Positions 1 to 6,974 of a stretch of 23,961 nt of DNA are shown here, piece by piece (position 1 is the stretch's first letter; the number at the start of each line of letters is the position of its first letter). The stretch covers positions 1 through 23,961 of the forward strand of contig JALNYP010000062.1 in the NCBI GenBank assembly GCA_023229795.1, in the 5' to 3' direction. The translations under genes were made by a program, and so were the position numbers. The DNA comes from Syntrophobacterales bacterium. Lineage in GTDB: Bacteria > Desulfobacterota > Desulfobaccia > Desulfobaccales > 0-14-0-80-60-11. A model generated the notes under the pieces. That model made no database searches and was not told the origin of the DNA. It saw nothing but the letters and a program-made list of their open reading frames with translations.

Positions 1-108
1 TAACCGGCAAATTCGCTCTCATAGATTTTGATTAACCTGAGCGCCGGCTAGAAATGGCCCGCCGACGCTAAAACACCAACATGAAATCACGACTTTCTGG
101 ATGAGAAC
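1..108 (+). repeat. Left copy of 108-bp terminal inverted repeat
   Basis: Positions 1-108 are the exact reverse complement of 23851-23958, with no mismatch in 108 bases. Identity stops abruptly after 'atgagaac': the next bases are 'gag' here and 'taa' in the other copy. The repeat has an internal imperfect stem (AGCGCCGGC at 39-47 against GCCGACGCT at 62-70). No transposase or integrase lies beside it. It may be the end of a mobile element, or a dispersed genomic repeat at which the assembly stopped. I do not recognise the family. Confidence 0.9.
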
Positions 109-117
109 GAGTTAAGA

Positions 118-237
118 CCTCTGCGAAAAGTCATTCTGTCATCCTGAGCGCAGCGAAGGATCTCGCATTTCCTTTTATTCAAGAAATTCTTCAGTTGCTG
201 CACTCCCTCAGAATGACAGGTGAGGCACCTTCGCAGG
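118..237. repeat. MITE-like imperfect palindrome
   Basis: The arms CTGTCATCCTGAG (136-148) and CTCAGAATGACAG (207-219) pair with one mismatch. The outer flanks (CTCTGCGAA near 119 and TTCGCAGG near 228) extend the pairing. The core 'cctgagcgcagcgaaggatctcg' type of sequence recurs in the element at 3210-3340, so these are two diverged members of one non-coding repeat family. No coding capacity is seen. Confidence 0.6.
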
Positions 238-311
238 CCCCCTCCCCTGCTCCTTCGCCCTCTCCCCCAGCCTTCGCTCCAGGACCAGCACGCGCCGGGT
301 CATCTAAAAAC

Positions 312-339
312 TTGAAATTTGCCGCAGGTTTAGTATGAT
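312..339 (+). promoter_or_regulatory. Sigma-70-like promoter for the small protein gene at 390
   Basis: TTGAAA (312-317) and TATGAT (334-339) are separated by 16 bases, each matching the sigma-70 consensus at five of six positions. The predicted transcript start is near 346, about 45 bases before the start codon at 390. Confidence 0.5.
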
Positions 340-389
340 GGCGCAAATGCCATGGATTTTACGGTAGTTAGCCGGTGAGGAGGAATCCC

Positions 390-602
390 ATGCCCGAGTG
401 CGCCTGCGGCTGCGGCGAGCAGACCAAGAAGGGAAAATATCTTCAGGGTCATGAACAGAAACTGCGCAAAGAACTGGAAGAAAAGGTCGGCAGTCTCCAA
501 CTGCTCTCCTCCCTGGTGAAAGTAACCCAAAAGTACGCCCAGGAGCAGATGGGTCTCACCGACCTGGGCCGGCTGGTTAAGCTGATTTACAGTAAGGAGT
601 AG
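390..602 (+). CDS. Small protein with CxCGCG motif
   Basis: A 70-residue soluble protein of unknown function. I chose the ATG at 390 because a strong GAGGAGG ribosome site lies at 376-382; an in-frame GTG at 375 would overlap that site. The N-terminus carries closely spaced cysteines (CACGCG, residues 4-9) followed by a Thr/Lys/Gly stretch and a GH motif. Small bacterial proteins often carry this pattern of CGCG, then T, then a GH(D/E)xKL motif, so a metal-binding site is plausible. The rest is helical, with many Lys and Glu at residues 20-35. It has its own candidate promoter and stands 157 bases ahead of the phosphodiesterase gene. The family resemblance is from memory; metal binding is inference. 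Confidence 0.6.
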   Translation: MPECACGCGEQTKKGKYLQGHEQKLRKELEEKVGSLQLLSSLVKVTQKYAQEQMGLTDLGRLVKLIYSKE

Positions 603-759
603 CCGCTATTTGTGGCTGCGCCGGCGATGCCGCGCTTATCGCGATTGCCGAGGTTCCTGCCTGTGCTCCCCACTCCCCTTTGAGAGGAGCGGGCAGTATG
701 ATAACTTTGGTAATGAAGTAAAGCCATTATCGTCCTGTGGCCTACCCTACCCTCCTCTT

Positions 760-1227
760 ATGTCTGAACATCTGATCGGGGTGATCTCCGACACCCACGG
801 CCTCTTGCGGCCTGAGGCCGTCAAGGCCCTCAAGGGCGTGGAGCTGATCATCCACGCCGGGGATATCGGCAACCCCAAGGTCCTGGCGAATCTTTCCCGC
901 CTCGCGCCGGTGCATGCGGTGCGGGGCAACACCGACCGGGCCGACTGGGCCGCGGACCTGCCCCTGACCCTAGTCGTGGAGGTGGGCGGCGTCCTCCTCT
1001 ATGTCCTCCATGAACTCTTCACGCTGGACCTGGACCCGGCCGCGGCGGGGTTTGCCTCGGTCATCTACGGCCACTCCCATTCCCCCCGCCTGGAACGCAA
1101 AGACGGCGTGCTCTTTTTAAATCCCGGCAGCGCCGGACCGCGGCGGTTTACCTTGCCGGTGAGTTTGGCGCGCCTGAAAGTAAACCACGACTCCATTCAG
1201 GCCGAATTGGTGGAATTGAAGGTTTGA
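760..1227 (+). CDS. YfcE/MJ0936-type metallophosphoesterase
   Basis: A 155-residue calcineurin-like phosphodiesterase of the YfcE/MJ0936 family, which hydrolyses phosphodiesters using two divalent metals in the cytoplasm. The metal-site motifs appear in order: SDTHG with D11 and H13, GD at 34-35, GNTD at 56-59, H84, and GHSH at 104-107. The family's C-terminal NPGS signature is at 121-124. I placed the start at the ATG at 760 because the family begins with such a short hydrophobic strand (LIGVISDTHG). The frame stays open upstream to about 610, but that stretch is not protein-like. The length is normal. The 3' end is adjacent to higBA, and a decayed copy of this same 3' end lies on the far side of higBA (about 1911-2052). 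The natural substrate cannot be told from sequence. Confidence 0.88.
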   Translation: MSEHLIGVISDTHGLLRPEAVKALKGVELIIHAGDIGNPKVLANLSRLAPVHAVRGNTDRADWAADLPLTLVVEVGGVLLYVLHELFTLDLDPAAAGFASVIYGHSHSPRLERKDGVLFLNPGSAGPRRFTLPVSLARLKVNHDSIQAELVELKV

Positions 1228-1262
1228 GCTGCTAATATCATTTTTGACATATCATCTTTAGC

Positions 1263-1544
1263 ATGATACGATTATTCAAATGCAAGGAAACTGAGAAGCT
1301 TTTTAACCGGCGGCCGGTCAAGAAATTCCCGGCTCCGATGCAGAAGGCGGCCTTGCGGAAGCTATGGATGCTGGACGCTGCGGCCTCGCTCCAAGACTTG
1401 CATAGTCCGCCGGGAAACCGGCTGGAAGCCTTGAAGGGGGACCGCCAGGGCCGATATAGCATTAGGATCAATGATCAATTCCGTATCTGTTTTGTCTGGC
1501 AAGGGACTAACGTCATCGACGTCGAGATCATCGATTATCACTGA
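1263..1544 (+). CDS. higB: HigB-type toxin (RelE superfamily)
   Basis: A 93-residue toxin of the HigB/RelE-like family, which cleaves mRNA on translating ribosomes until it is bound by its antitoxin. Conserved family features are the N-terminal FKCKETEKLF stretch, the PPGNRLEALKGDR segment (residues 49-61), the YSIRINDQFRICF strand pair (65-77) and a C-terminal VEIIDYH. The toxin gene comes first, as is usual for higBA, and the antitoxin ATG lies 10 bases after its stop. The ATG at 1263 fits the conserved N-terminus, but its ribosome site is weak. A TTGACA (1244-1249), 17 bases, TACGAT (1267-1272) arrangement overlaps the start codon; it may be chance or may favour the antitoxin. Confidence 0.9.
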   Translation: MIRLFKCKETEKLFNRRPVKKFPAPMQKAALRKLWMLDAAASLQDLHSPPGNRLEALKGDRQGRYSIRINDQFRICFVWQGTNVIDVEIIDYH

Positions 1545-1550
1545 GGAGGT
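1543..1550 (+). promoter_or_regulatory. Strong ribosome binding site of higA
   Basis: GAGGAGGT lies five bases before the higA ATG at 1555 and overlaps the higB stop codon. higB has no comparable site, so the antitoxin should be translated more strongly than the toxin, as expected for a toxin-antitoxin pair. Confidence 0.7.
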
Positions 1551-1554
1551 TGCC

Positions 1555-1875
1555 ATGACTGCCGAGAGCCTGCCCCCGGTGCATCCCGGGGAAGTTTTGC
1601 TGGAAGAATACCTCAAACCGCTTGGGATCAGCCAGAACCGGCTGGCCCGTGACCTTGGGGTACCGGCCCAACGCATCAATGACATCATCCGAAAGAAGCG
1701 CGCCGTCACCGTAGACACGGCCCTGAGATTAGCCCGGTATTTCCACACCACGCCCCAATTCTGGCTCAATCTCCAGATGCACTACGACCTGGAACTGGCC
1801 CGGGACTCCCGCCTGGTGGAGCGCATTAACCGGGATGTCCGGGACCATGAGACTTTGCGGGAGCGCCCGGTTTAA
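1555..1875 (+). CDS. higA: HigA-type antitoxin (XRE family)
   Basis: A 106-residue antitoxin of the HigA type. The N-terminal PVHPGEVLLEEYLKPLGIS (residues 8-26) is the family hallmark. It leads into a helix-turn-helix: the first helix is SQNRLARDLG (26-35), followed by the recognition helix around PAQRINDIIRKKRAV. The W at residue 70 in the PQFWLNLQ segment is also typical. The protein should neutralise HigB and repress the operon. I chose the start at 1555 for its GAGGAGGT ribosome site; the frame is open further upstream to 1471 but only inside higB. After its stop, only about 35 bases separate it from a decayed fragment of the upstream phosphodiesterase gene. Confidence 0.92.
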   Translation: MTAESLPPVHPGEVLLEEYLKPLGISQNRLARDLGVPAQRINDIIRKKRAVTVDTALRLARYFHTTPQFWLNLQMHYDLELARDSRLVERINRDVRDHETLRERPV

Positions 1876-1910
1876 GAGAGGCAACCGGCTTGCGAAACTC
1901 GCCGCAACCA

Positions 1911-2052
1911 CCTAAGACTCAATCCCCTTCCTCCCACCCGGAACGCCAAGTCGGCGTGCTTTATCTGAACCCCCGCAGCCCCCGCGATTTACCTTTACGA
2001 TCACCCTGGCTGGCCGCTGCACGGCAATTTGCTGGAAACCCGGTTAGTCGAT
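1911..2052 (+). pseudogene. Decayed second copy of the phosphodiesterase 3' end
   Basis: This stretch aligns at DNA level to the 3' third of the phosphodiesterase gene (about 1070-1220). The clearest part is GGAACGC.AAG.CGGCGTGCT at 1940-1960 against 1094 onward, followed by a shared TTTACCTT. Translated in three successive frames it gives ERQVGVLYLNP, then FTFTITLAG, then LHGNLLETRLVD. These correspond to the GVLFLNPGS, RRFTLPVSLA and C-terminal AELVEL parts of the intact protein. At least two frameshifts and a six-base gap show it is not expressed as such. A possible open frame over 1890-2183 only reflects this remnant. Confidence 0.65.
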
Positions 2053-2144
2053 CCCTTTGCTCCGCGCCCCTCCACTCTATGATTATTGATCTGGTTTTTG
2101 GGCTTTCCAGGAGATTTATAAGCCCTTTTATGGCCAATGAATTG

Positions 2145-2176
2145 TTGACAAGCGAGGGGAAATATTTTTGTATAAA
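2145..2176 (+). promoter_or_regulatory. Candidate promoter of the phospholipase C-like gene
   Basis: A perfect TTGACA (2145-2150) is followed by an AT-rich stretch. TTGTAT (2168-2173) sits at 17-base spacing and TATAAA (2171-2176) at 20. Either would start transcription shortly before the AAGGAGGA ribosome site that precedes the ATG at 2213. Confidence 0.45.
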
Positions 2177-2212
2177 TAATTAGTGAAAAAGTCCGCGCCA
2201 TAAGGAGGATTT

Positions 2213-3211
2213 ATGCCTGCCAGCATTGCCCACATGCTCCTTTCGCAACTCTGCCGTAAGAGCCTAAGCCGAGAGCGCTACCAAGAATTCACCGTGATTT
2301 TGGAAAGGCATAAAACCTACATGGAATTAGGTTCCGTGGGGCCGGACCTGCCATACTACGAAAATGCCGCCAAAGCCACCCTCAACCTCTTGCTGGACCG
2401 GTCGGACAAACCCATGGGGGTGGATCAATGGTCCTATCAACTCCATTCCAAGAATCCCAATATCTTTCCCCTCAAGATGATCGAGATTGCCTGGCGGGAA
2501 TCGAACCTCAACATTGAAGAGTGGGAAGAAGATGACGATCAAAAATTCGCCTTCATCTGCGGCTTCCTCACTCATATTGCCGCGGACCAGATCATCCATC
2601 CCTGGGTCAATCAAATTGCGGGCCCCTACTACAAGGGCGGCGACCACCGGGAACGCCATCGGGAGTGCGAAGTCTATCAGGATGTGGTGATTTACCAGGA
2701 AGTGAACCCCGGCCAAGACCTGATGGACGTCAGGCCCAATACCTGGTGCGACCTCAATCTGGGGTTCGGCAGCAATACCCCGGTGTGGTTCAGGTATTTC
2801 CTGCAAAAAGCCTTTGTCGAAGCCCACTCGGTGGCCCCGGCGGAAAGCAGCATCGAAGATTGGGTGGACGGCTTCCTCCTCACCCTCAGAGGTCTCAATA
2901 ACGTCGGGCCCTATGTCAAGGCCGCCCGGGATTTCAGGGAGCTGGGACAAGCAAGCGACCGCTATAAACAATTTTATCAGGATATAGATTACTTCAGCCG
3001 CTTCGGGGAAGCCGTGGAATTGGGCTGCATCTACATCCAGACCGCGTTTGAGCTTTATAATGTCAAGCACCTGGCGAATGAAGAGCGCGATTTTTTCCTC
3101 CGGGTGGTCCAGGACGCCGACCTCTCTTCCCCGCTGCAAAAGGATATCTATAAGACAGCCCTGGATAATTTTCGGAATGGCCTGCCGCTGGTGTTGAAGA
3201 GAAAAGATTAG
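2213..3211 (+). CDS. Zinc-dependent phospholipase C-like protein
   Basis: A 332-residue protein resembling the zinc-dependent phospholipase C/S1-P1-like family, all-helical enzymes that hold zinc ions with His and Asp residues. Likely metal ligands are H7 in the N-terminal IAHMLL, D45 in GSVGPDLPYY (40-49), and the cluster H121, D125, H129 in GFLTHIAADQIIHPW (117-131), with further His at 145 and 149. The N-terminal helix is not a convincing signal peptide, so the protein is probably cytoplasmic, unlike secreted clostridial phospholipases. The start is set by an AAGGAGGA ribosome site. The stop codon overlaps the left arm of a MITE-like palindrome (3209-3341). It stands alone, with its own candidate promoter. 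Substrate unknown; phospholipase activity is inferred from fold only. Confidence 0.75.
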   Translation: MPASIAHMLLSQLCRKSLSRERYQEFTVILERHKTYMELGSVGPDLPYYENAAKATLNLLLDRSDKPMGVDQWSYQLHSKNPNIFPLKMIEIAWRESNLNIEEWEEDDDQKFAFICGFLTHIAADQIIHPWVNQIAGPYYKGGDHRERHRECEVYQDVVIYQEVNPGQDLMDVRPNTWCDLNLGFGSNTPVWFRYFLQKAFVEAHSVAPAESSIEDWVDGFLLTLRGLNNVGPYVKAARDFRELGQASDRYKQFYQDIDYFSRFGEAVELGCIYIQTAFELYNVKHLANEERDFFLRVVQDADLSSPLQKDIYKTALDNFRNGLPLVLKRKD

Positions 3212-3340
3212 AAGTCATTTCAAAACCTCAGCCCGTAGAAATGGTCATTCTGAGCGCAGCGCAGACTCTCGTTTTTTCAAGAGATTGGGATCATTCACTG
3301 CGTTCAGGATGACAGAAAAACCCGTTATGAAATGGCTTCT
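3210..3340. repeat. MITE-like palindrome with long imperfect arms
   Basis: The outer arms AGAAGTCATTTCA (3210-3222) and TGAAATGGCTTCT (3328-3340) pair with one mismatch. The inner arms GTCATTCTGAGCGCAGCG (from 3243) and the CACTGCGTTCAGGATGAC stretch (3296-3313) also pair. A TA dinucleotide lies at both outer edges. The inner core is shared with the repeat at 118-237. The left end overlaps the stop codon of the phospholipase-like gene. Confidence 0.65.
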
Positions 3341-3547
3341 AGTCCGGCCGTGGGGTTGTCGGCATCGAATTTGCGGCCGGACCTCTCTCGGGAGCCGGGC
3401 GAGTTGCCTGCGGCCAACCGGCAAATTGGGTCAACCTTCCTGCCTTTTCTGGCCATTCCCCTGACCTGACCTTTATGGTGAACCAAAATTGCTGGCGCAA
3501 ACGTCTCGCCTGCGCAGGTTGCAATATAAGCACGTAGTCCATAGTCT

Positions 3548-3586
3548 GTAGGGCGGGAAAGCGAAGCGCATCCCGCCTCTTTCGCT
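3548..3586. repeat. 39-bp GGCGGGA hairpin repeat, copy 1
   Basis: It is identical to 4224-4262 except at one base (GCGAAGC here, GCGCAGC there). Each copy folds as a hairpin with the stem GGCGGGA/TCCCGCC. Confidence 0.85.
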
Positions 3587-3628
3587 GTGCAGAGAGCCTT
3601 AGGCAATCAAAGCAATAGTTACTCCTTT

Positions 3629-3676
3629 TTCCCCTCTCCACCCAGCGGAGGGAGAGGGTTAGGGTGAGGGGAGAGG
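3629..3676. repeat. Palindromic C/T- then G/A-rich repeat
   Basis: CCCTCTCC on the left pairs with GGAGAGGG on the right, across a short CACCCAGCGGA-type loop, followed by 'ttagggtgagggg'. Sequences of this style are common dispersed intergenic repeats in bacteria. No coding function is seen. Confidence 0.5.
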
Positions 3677-4223
3677 CAATTTTGCTCCCGATCCCAACGT
3701 TACGGCGGCTGGATTTTCCTATGACCTCTTTAGCCAGATTTATATGCCGAAATACTCGAACTCCGATTCCCGCCCGGCCGCTGGCGAAACGCCCTGCAAT
3801 TCTGCGGCCCTGCGGCGGCATGAGGTCCGCTACCCGCGGTACATCATCCGGTACGCTGCGGCACGTAAGCCGGCGCGAATCGGCAAATTTGCGGTTTCAA
3901 GAGCACCAGGTAAGGCATAATGTGCAATATAATAGGTATGTTATGCCTCTACCACCGGACCGTTACCGCAACATTTTCCCGAAGTGGAAAATCACAAGGG
4001 TGCAAGTTACTCTTCAAAGACGCGAAGTCCCCTGCCAAAACGCTTTTTGGCATATTCCGAGCGCCGCGCTTTGCCTAAAACCCATTGAAAAGACGGGATT
4101 ATTCGCTAAAGTCGGGATAGTCTTTAAGAAGACTTATCATGTTACCAAGATTTTTATGGTTATGTCCCTGATATGACACGCATAAATTCCTCCGCTCACC
4201 CGGGGCCTTGATTTTTGAGGTCC

Positions 4224-4262
4224 GTAGGGCGGGAAAGCGCAGCGCATCCCGCCTCTTTCGCT
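4224..4262. repeat. 39-bp GGCGGGA hairpin repeat, copy 2
   Basis: Second copy of the repeat at 3548-3586, in the same orientation and differing at one base. It directly abuts a short coding-like remnant (4263-4342). Confidence 0.85.
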
Positions 4263-4342
4263 TGATTTTGAGAAGGAAGGTGTACGAAACGGCGGCTTCA
4301 GTCCCGATGAACTAAAGCTCTTGCCCAAGCTCATGAAAATAT
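4263..4342 (+). pseudogene. Possible C-terminal remnant of an unknown gene
   Basis: One frame across this stretch reads LDFEKEGVRNGGFSPDELK followed by LLPKLMKI and a stop at about 4342. That has the composition of a real protein C-terminus, unlike the surroundings. Its 5' side is cut off by the hairpin repeat at 4224-4262, and no start codon is available. I do not recognise the family. It may be a gene end truncated by repeat insertion, or chance. Confidence 0.25.
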
Positions 4343-4358
4343 AATAAGATTTCCCATT

Positions 4359-6332
4359 ATGACCCCTAAACGCCCCGTTTATCCTTTCGCCGCCCTGGTG
4401 GGCCAGGAGCGGCTGAAGCAGGCCCTGATTCTCAACGCGGTCAATCCCCTTATCGGCGGAGTGTTGATCCGGGGCGAGAAGGGCACGGCCAAGTCCACCG
4501 CGGCCCGGGGGTTGGCGGAGCTCTTGCCCCCCATGGCGGTGGTGGCGGGCTGCCCGTTTCACTGCGACCCGGAGGTGGTCGAACTCATGTGCGACGCCTG
4601 CCGGAAGCGCCATGAGCAGGGCGAGGCCTTGCCCCGCCGGGACCGGCCCATGCCGGTGGTGGACCTGCCCCTGGGCACCACCGAGGACCGGCTGCTGGGC
4701 ACCATTGATCTGGAAAAGGCCATCAAGAGTGGCGAAAAGCATTTTGAGCCGGGCTTGCTCGCCTCCGCCAACCGGGGGATTCTCTACGTCGATGAAGTGA
4801 ATCTGTTAGACGACCACCTGGTGGACGTATTGTTGGACGCCGCGGCCATGGGGGTCAACGTGGTGGAGCGGGAGGGGATTTCCTTTACTCACCCGGCCCG
4901 CTTTATCCTGGTGGGCACAATGAATCCGGAGGAGGGCGAGCTGCGGCCCCAGTTGCTGGACCGCTTCGGCCTGTGTGTCGAAGTGAGCGGCCTACAGAAC
5001 TTGGACGCCCGCATGGCCGTGGTGGAGCGCCGCCTGGCATTCGAGGCCGACCCGGAGGCGTTCGTGGCCGAGTGGCAGGGGGAGCAGGAAGTCCTGCGCC
5101 AGGATATCCTGGCGGCCCGCGAGCTTTTGCCCCGGGTGCGCTACTCTCATGACCTCCTGCGGCTCATCACCGCCATCTGCGTGGACCAGGGGGTGGACGG
5201 CCACCGGGCCGACATCTTCATGCTCAAGGTAGCCCAGACCCTGGCAGCTTATGCCGGCCGGGAGGAAGTGACCGCCGCGGACATACGCCAGGCCGCGGCG
5301 CTGGTGCTGCCCCACCGCCTCAGACGCAAGCCCTTCAGCGATACCGAGATGGACGAAAACCGCCTCGAGGAGACCTTTAAGAAACACGCGGCAGAGATGG
5401 AGCAGCGCCGGCTGAATCAGCCGCCGTCCCCCCAACCCGCGGGCGCCGCGCCCGACGGCGATGAGCCGGCCCTGGTCGGCGAGGTCACGGTGGCGCCCGG
5501 GGCCACGTTCCCGGTGCGGCCGCTGGATCTGCCCCATGACCGCCAGGCCAAGAAGGCCCCGGGCAGCCGCACCCGGGCCCTCAGCGAGGATAACACCGGC
5601 CGCTACGTCCGCCCTACCCTGTTCCGGTCCGACTCCCCGGACCTGGCCCTGGACGCGACCCTCAGGGCCGCGGCTCCTTACCAGGCCGTGCGGGAGCGCG
5701 GTAATCTGGCCCTGGCCATCCGGGACCCGGACCTGCGCTATAAAGTCAGAGAAAAGCGCATCGGGCGTCACATCCTGTTCGTGGTGGACGCGTCCGGCTC
5801 CATGGGCGCGGCCGAGCGCATGGCCGAAACCAAGGCGGCCATCCTGTCGCTCCTGATCGACGCCTATCAGAAGCGGGAACAGGTGGGGCTCATCGTCTTT
5901 CGGGGTTTCGAGGCGAAGGTGGCCCTGCCCTTCACCCACAGCGTGGAGATGGCCCAGCGCTATCTGACGCATCTGCCCACCGGCGGCAAGACCCCCCTGC
6001 CCCACGCCCTCTACCTGGCCCATGAAGTCCTGAAAAAAGCAAAGCTTAGGCATCCCCGGGACGCCTTTCTGCTAGTGCTTATCACCGACGGCCGGGCCAA
6101 CCTCAGCCTGGGGCCGGCCGGCGCCCCCATGGCCGAAGTCAAGGAGTTGGCGGGGCGCCTCCACGGCCTGGGGATCAACTCCCTGGTGCTGGACACGGAG
6201 CGCTTTGCCCCCTGCCTGGACCTGGGGTGTTTGCCCGAGTTGAGTCAGATCCTGGGCGGCCGCTATCATTCGATGCAGAGCCTGCGGGCCCCCGAGGTGG
6301 TGGCGCGGATCGCCGCGGTCCTGGGTGCATAA
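4359..6332 (+). CDS. Fused ChlI/ChlD-type cobaltochelatase subunit
   Basis: A 657-residue fusion of an AAA+ ATPase and a von Willebrand A domain, the ATP-driving part of a Mg- or Co-chelatase that puts metal into a tetrapyrrole together with a large CobN/ChlH subunit. The AAA+ part has Walker A GEKGTAKST (39-47), Walker B ILYVDE (141-146) and the segment GTMNPEEGELRPQLLDRFG (186-204). Cysteines C65, C69, C78 and C81 lie in the insertion after Walker A. A Pro/Ala-rich linker covers about 350-400. The VWA metal site is DASGS (477-481), T545 and D577. Fused proteins like this in anaerobes that make cobalamin are usually annotated as cobaltochelatase. No CobN-like gene is in the window. The ribosome site before the ATG is weak. 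Confidence 0.85.
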   Translation: MTPKRPVYPFAALVGQERLKQALILNAVNPLIGGVLIRGEKGTAKSTAARGLAELLPPMAVVAGCPFHCDPEVVELMCDACRKRHEQGEALPRRDRPMPVVDLPLGTTEDRLLGTIDLEKAIKSGEKHFEPGLLASANRGILYVDEVNLLDDHLVDVLLDAAAMGVNVVEREGISFTHPARFILVGTMNPEEGELRPQLLDRFGLCVEVSGLQNLDARMAVVERRLAFEADPEAFVAEWQGEQEVLRQDILAARELLPRVRYSHDLLRLITAICVDQGVDGHRADIFMLKVAQTLAAYAGREEVTAADIRQAAALVLPHRLRRKPFSDTEMDENRLEETFKKHAAEMEQRRLNQPPSPQPAGAAPDGDEPALVGEVTVAPGATFPVRPLDLPHDRQAKKAPGSRTRALSEDNTGRYVRPTLFRSDSPDLALDATLRAAAPYQAVRERGNLALAIRDPDLRYKVREKRIGRHILFVVDASGSMGAAERMAETKAAILSLLIDAYQKREQVGLIVFRGFEAKVALPFTHSVEMAQRYLTHLPTGGKTPLPHALYLAHEVLKKAKLRHPRDAFLLVLITDGRANLSLGPAGAPMAEVKELAGRLHGLGINSLVLDTERFAPCLDLGCLPELSQILGGRYHSMQSLRAPEVVARIAAVLGA

Positions 6333-6348
6333 GATCACGGGAGTTGTC

Positions 6349-6873
6349 ATGGCGGAACCACAAAAAGAAAGCTGGCTCAAACTGGTGGCGCTCACCGTCA
6401 TCATCCTGGCAGTGGCCTCGGGTCTGGCGGCCTTTAAATCCGCGGCTTATGCCACCCGGGTGCAGCTGGACACCGCCCGGGAGGCCCGGCTGTGGCAAGA
6501 TTACCAGGTGGATAGCATCTCTAAAGATACTATTGGTATGAACCGGGACCTGCTGGGGTTCCTCAAGCCGCTGGAAGGCAAAACGGTCAAGGGGCACAAG
6601 CCTTTGGCCGCCAAGATCAAGGAATACGAAGACGAAATTAAGCGCCTGAACCAGGAACGGGATCAAATCAAAAAAGATGCCCAAATCCTGGGAATGCAGG
6701 AAGAAATCTCGGCGAAGAAGGCGGGGCAACTGGGTCTGGCCATGATCCTGTTCCAGTTGGCCATCATGAGTTCCGCCACCGCGGCCCTGATCCGCAAAAA
6801 AATCTTGTGGTTGGCGGGGCTGGGCTTGGGAGTCTGGGGTCTGGTTTACCTGGTAATGGGGTGGGTCCTGTGA
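6349..6873 (+). CDS. DUF4337-type membrane protein
   Basis: A 174-residue inner-membrane protein resembling the DUF4337 family, whose function is unknown. One membrane helix lies at about 12-31. A soluble segment with a strongly charged coiled coil follows (about 78-112, rich in Glu, Lys and Gln). Two more helices close the C-terminus (about 126-146 and 151-172). The LVALTVIILAVASGLAAFKS start and the following 'YATR' and 'W.DYQ..SI' elements are the family pattern. I chose the ATG at 6349, 16 bases after the chelatase stop, so the two genes are probably co-transcribed. A hairpin terminator follows at 6949-6974. A link to metal insertion is suggested only by position. Confidence 0.7.
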   Translation: MAEPQKESWLKLVALTVIILAVASGLAAFKSAAYATRVQLDTAREARLWQDYQVDSISKDTIGMNRDLLGFLKPLEGKTVKGHKPLAAKIKEYEDEIKRLNQERDQIKKDAQILGMQEEISAKKAGQLGLAMILFQLAIMSSATAALIRKKILWLAGLGLGVWGLVYLVMGWVL

Positions 6874-6948
6874 ACGCGGCGCGGCGCGTCTAAGGATACG
6901 TTGAGGGTGTCGCTTTTTTTTCAACGACTGATTGCGGCAGGCTCCGCC

Positions 6949-6974
6949 GGGGCTCAGAGCCCCTTTACTTTTTT
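6949..6974 (+). terminator. Intrinsic terminator between convergent genes
   Basis: GGGGC at 6949-6953 pairs with GCCCC at 6959-6963 across a five-base loop (the full palindrome is GGGGCTCAGAGCCCC). A T-rich run (tttacttttttt-like, 6964-6974) follows on the + strand. It ends the chelatase/DUF4337 unit and overlaps the stop region of the minus-strand gene. Confidence 0.6.

Larger units (their letters stand above)
3341..4358. other. Gene-free, repeat-rich spacer
   Basis: About 1 kb without a convincing gene. It holds two copies of a 39-bp GGCGGGA hairpin repeat (3548-3586, 4224-4262), a GGAG/CTCC-rich hairpin (about 3629-3676), and a short protein-like stretch ending in a stop at about 4342. 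Open frames here (for example 3664-4176 on the + strand) have poor amino-acid composition, no ribosome site and run across repeats. It may contain decayed genes, but I recognise none. Confidence 0.6.

Noticed and set aside
610..759. N-terminal extension of the phosphodiesterase
   Set aside because: The family begins at the ATG at 760, and the upstream codons give an Arg/Cys-rich non-protein-like sequence.
1244..1272. TTGACA - 17 - TACGAT promoter overlapping the higB start codon
   Set aside because: It would start transcription inside higB. The higB N-terminus is well conserved from the ATG at 1263, so the match is either chance or an antitoxin-only promoter; not strong enough to list.
1890..2183. 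97-codon open frame on the + strand
   Set aside because: TTG start without a ribosome site; its only protein-like part is the frameshifted remnant of the phosphodiesterase 3' end.
3664..4176. 170-codon open frame on the + strand
   Set aside because: Poor composition, no ribosome site, and it begins in a dispersed repeat.
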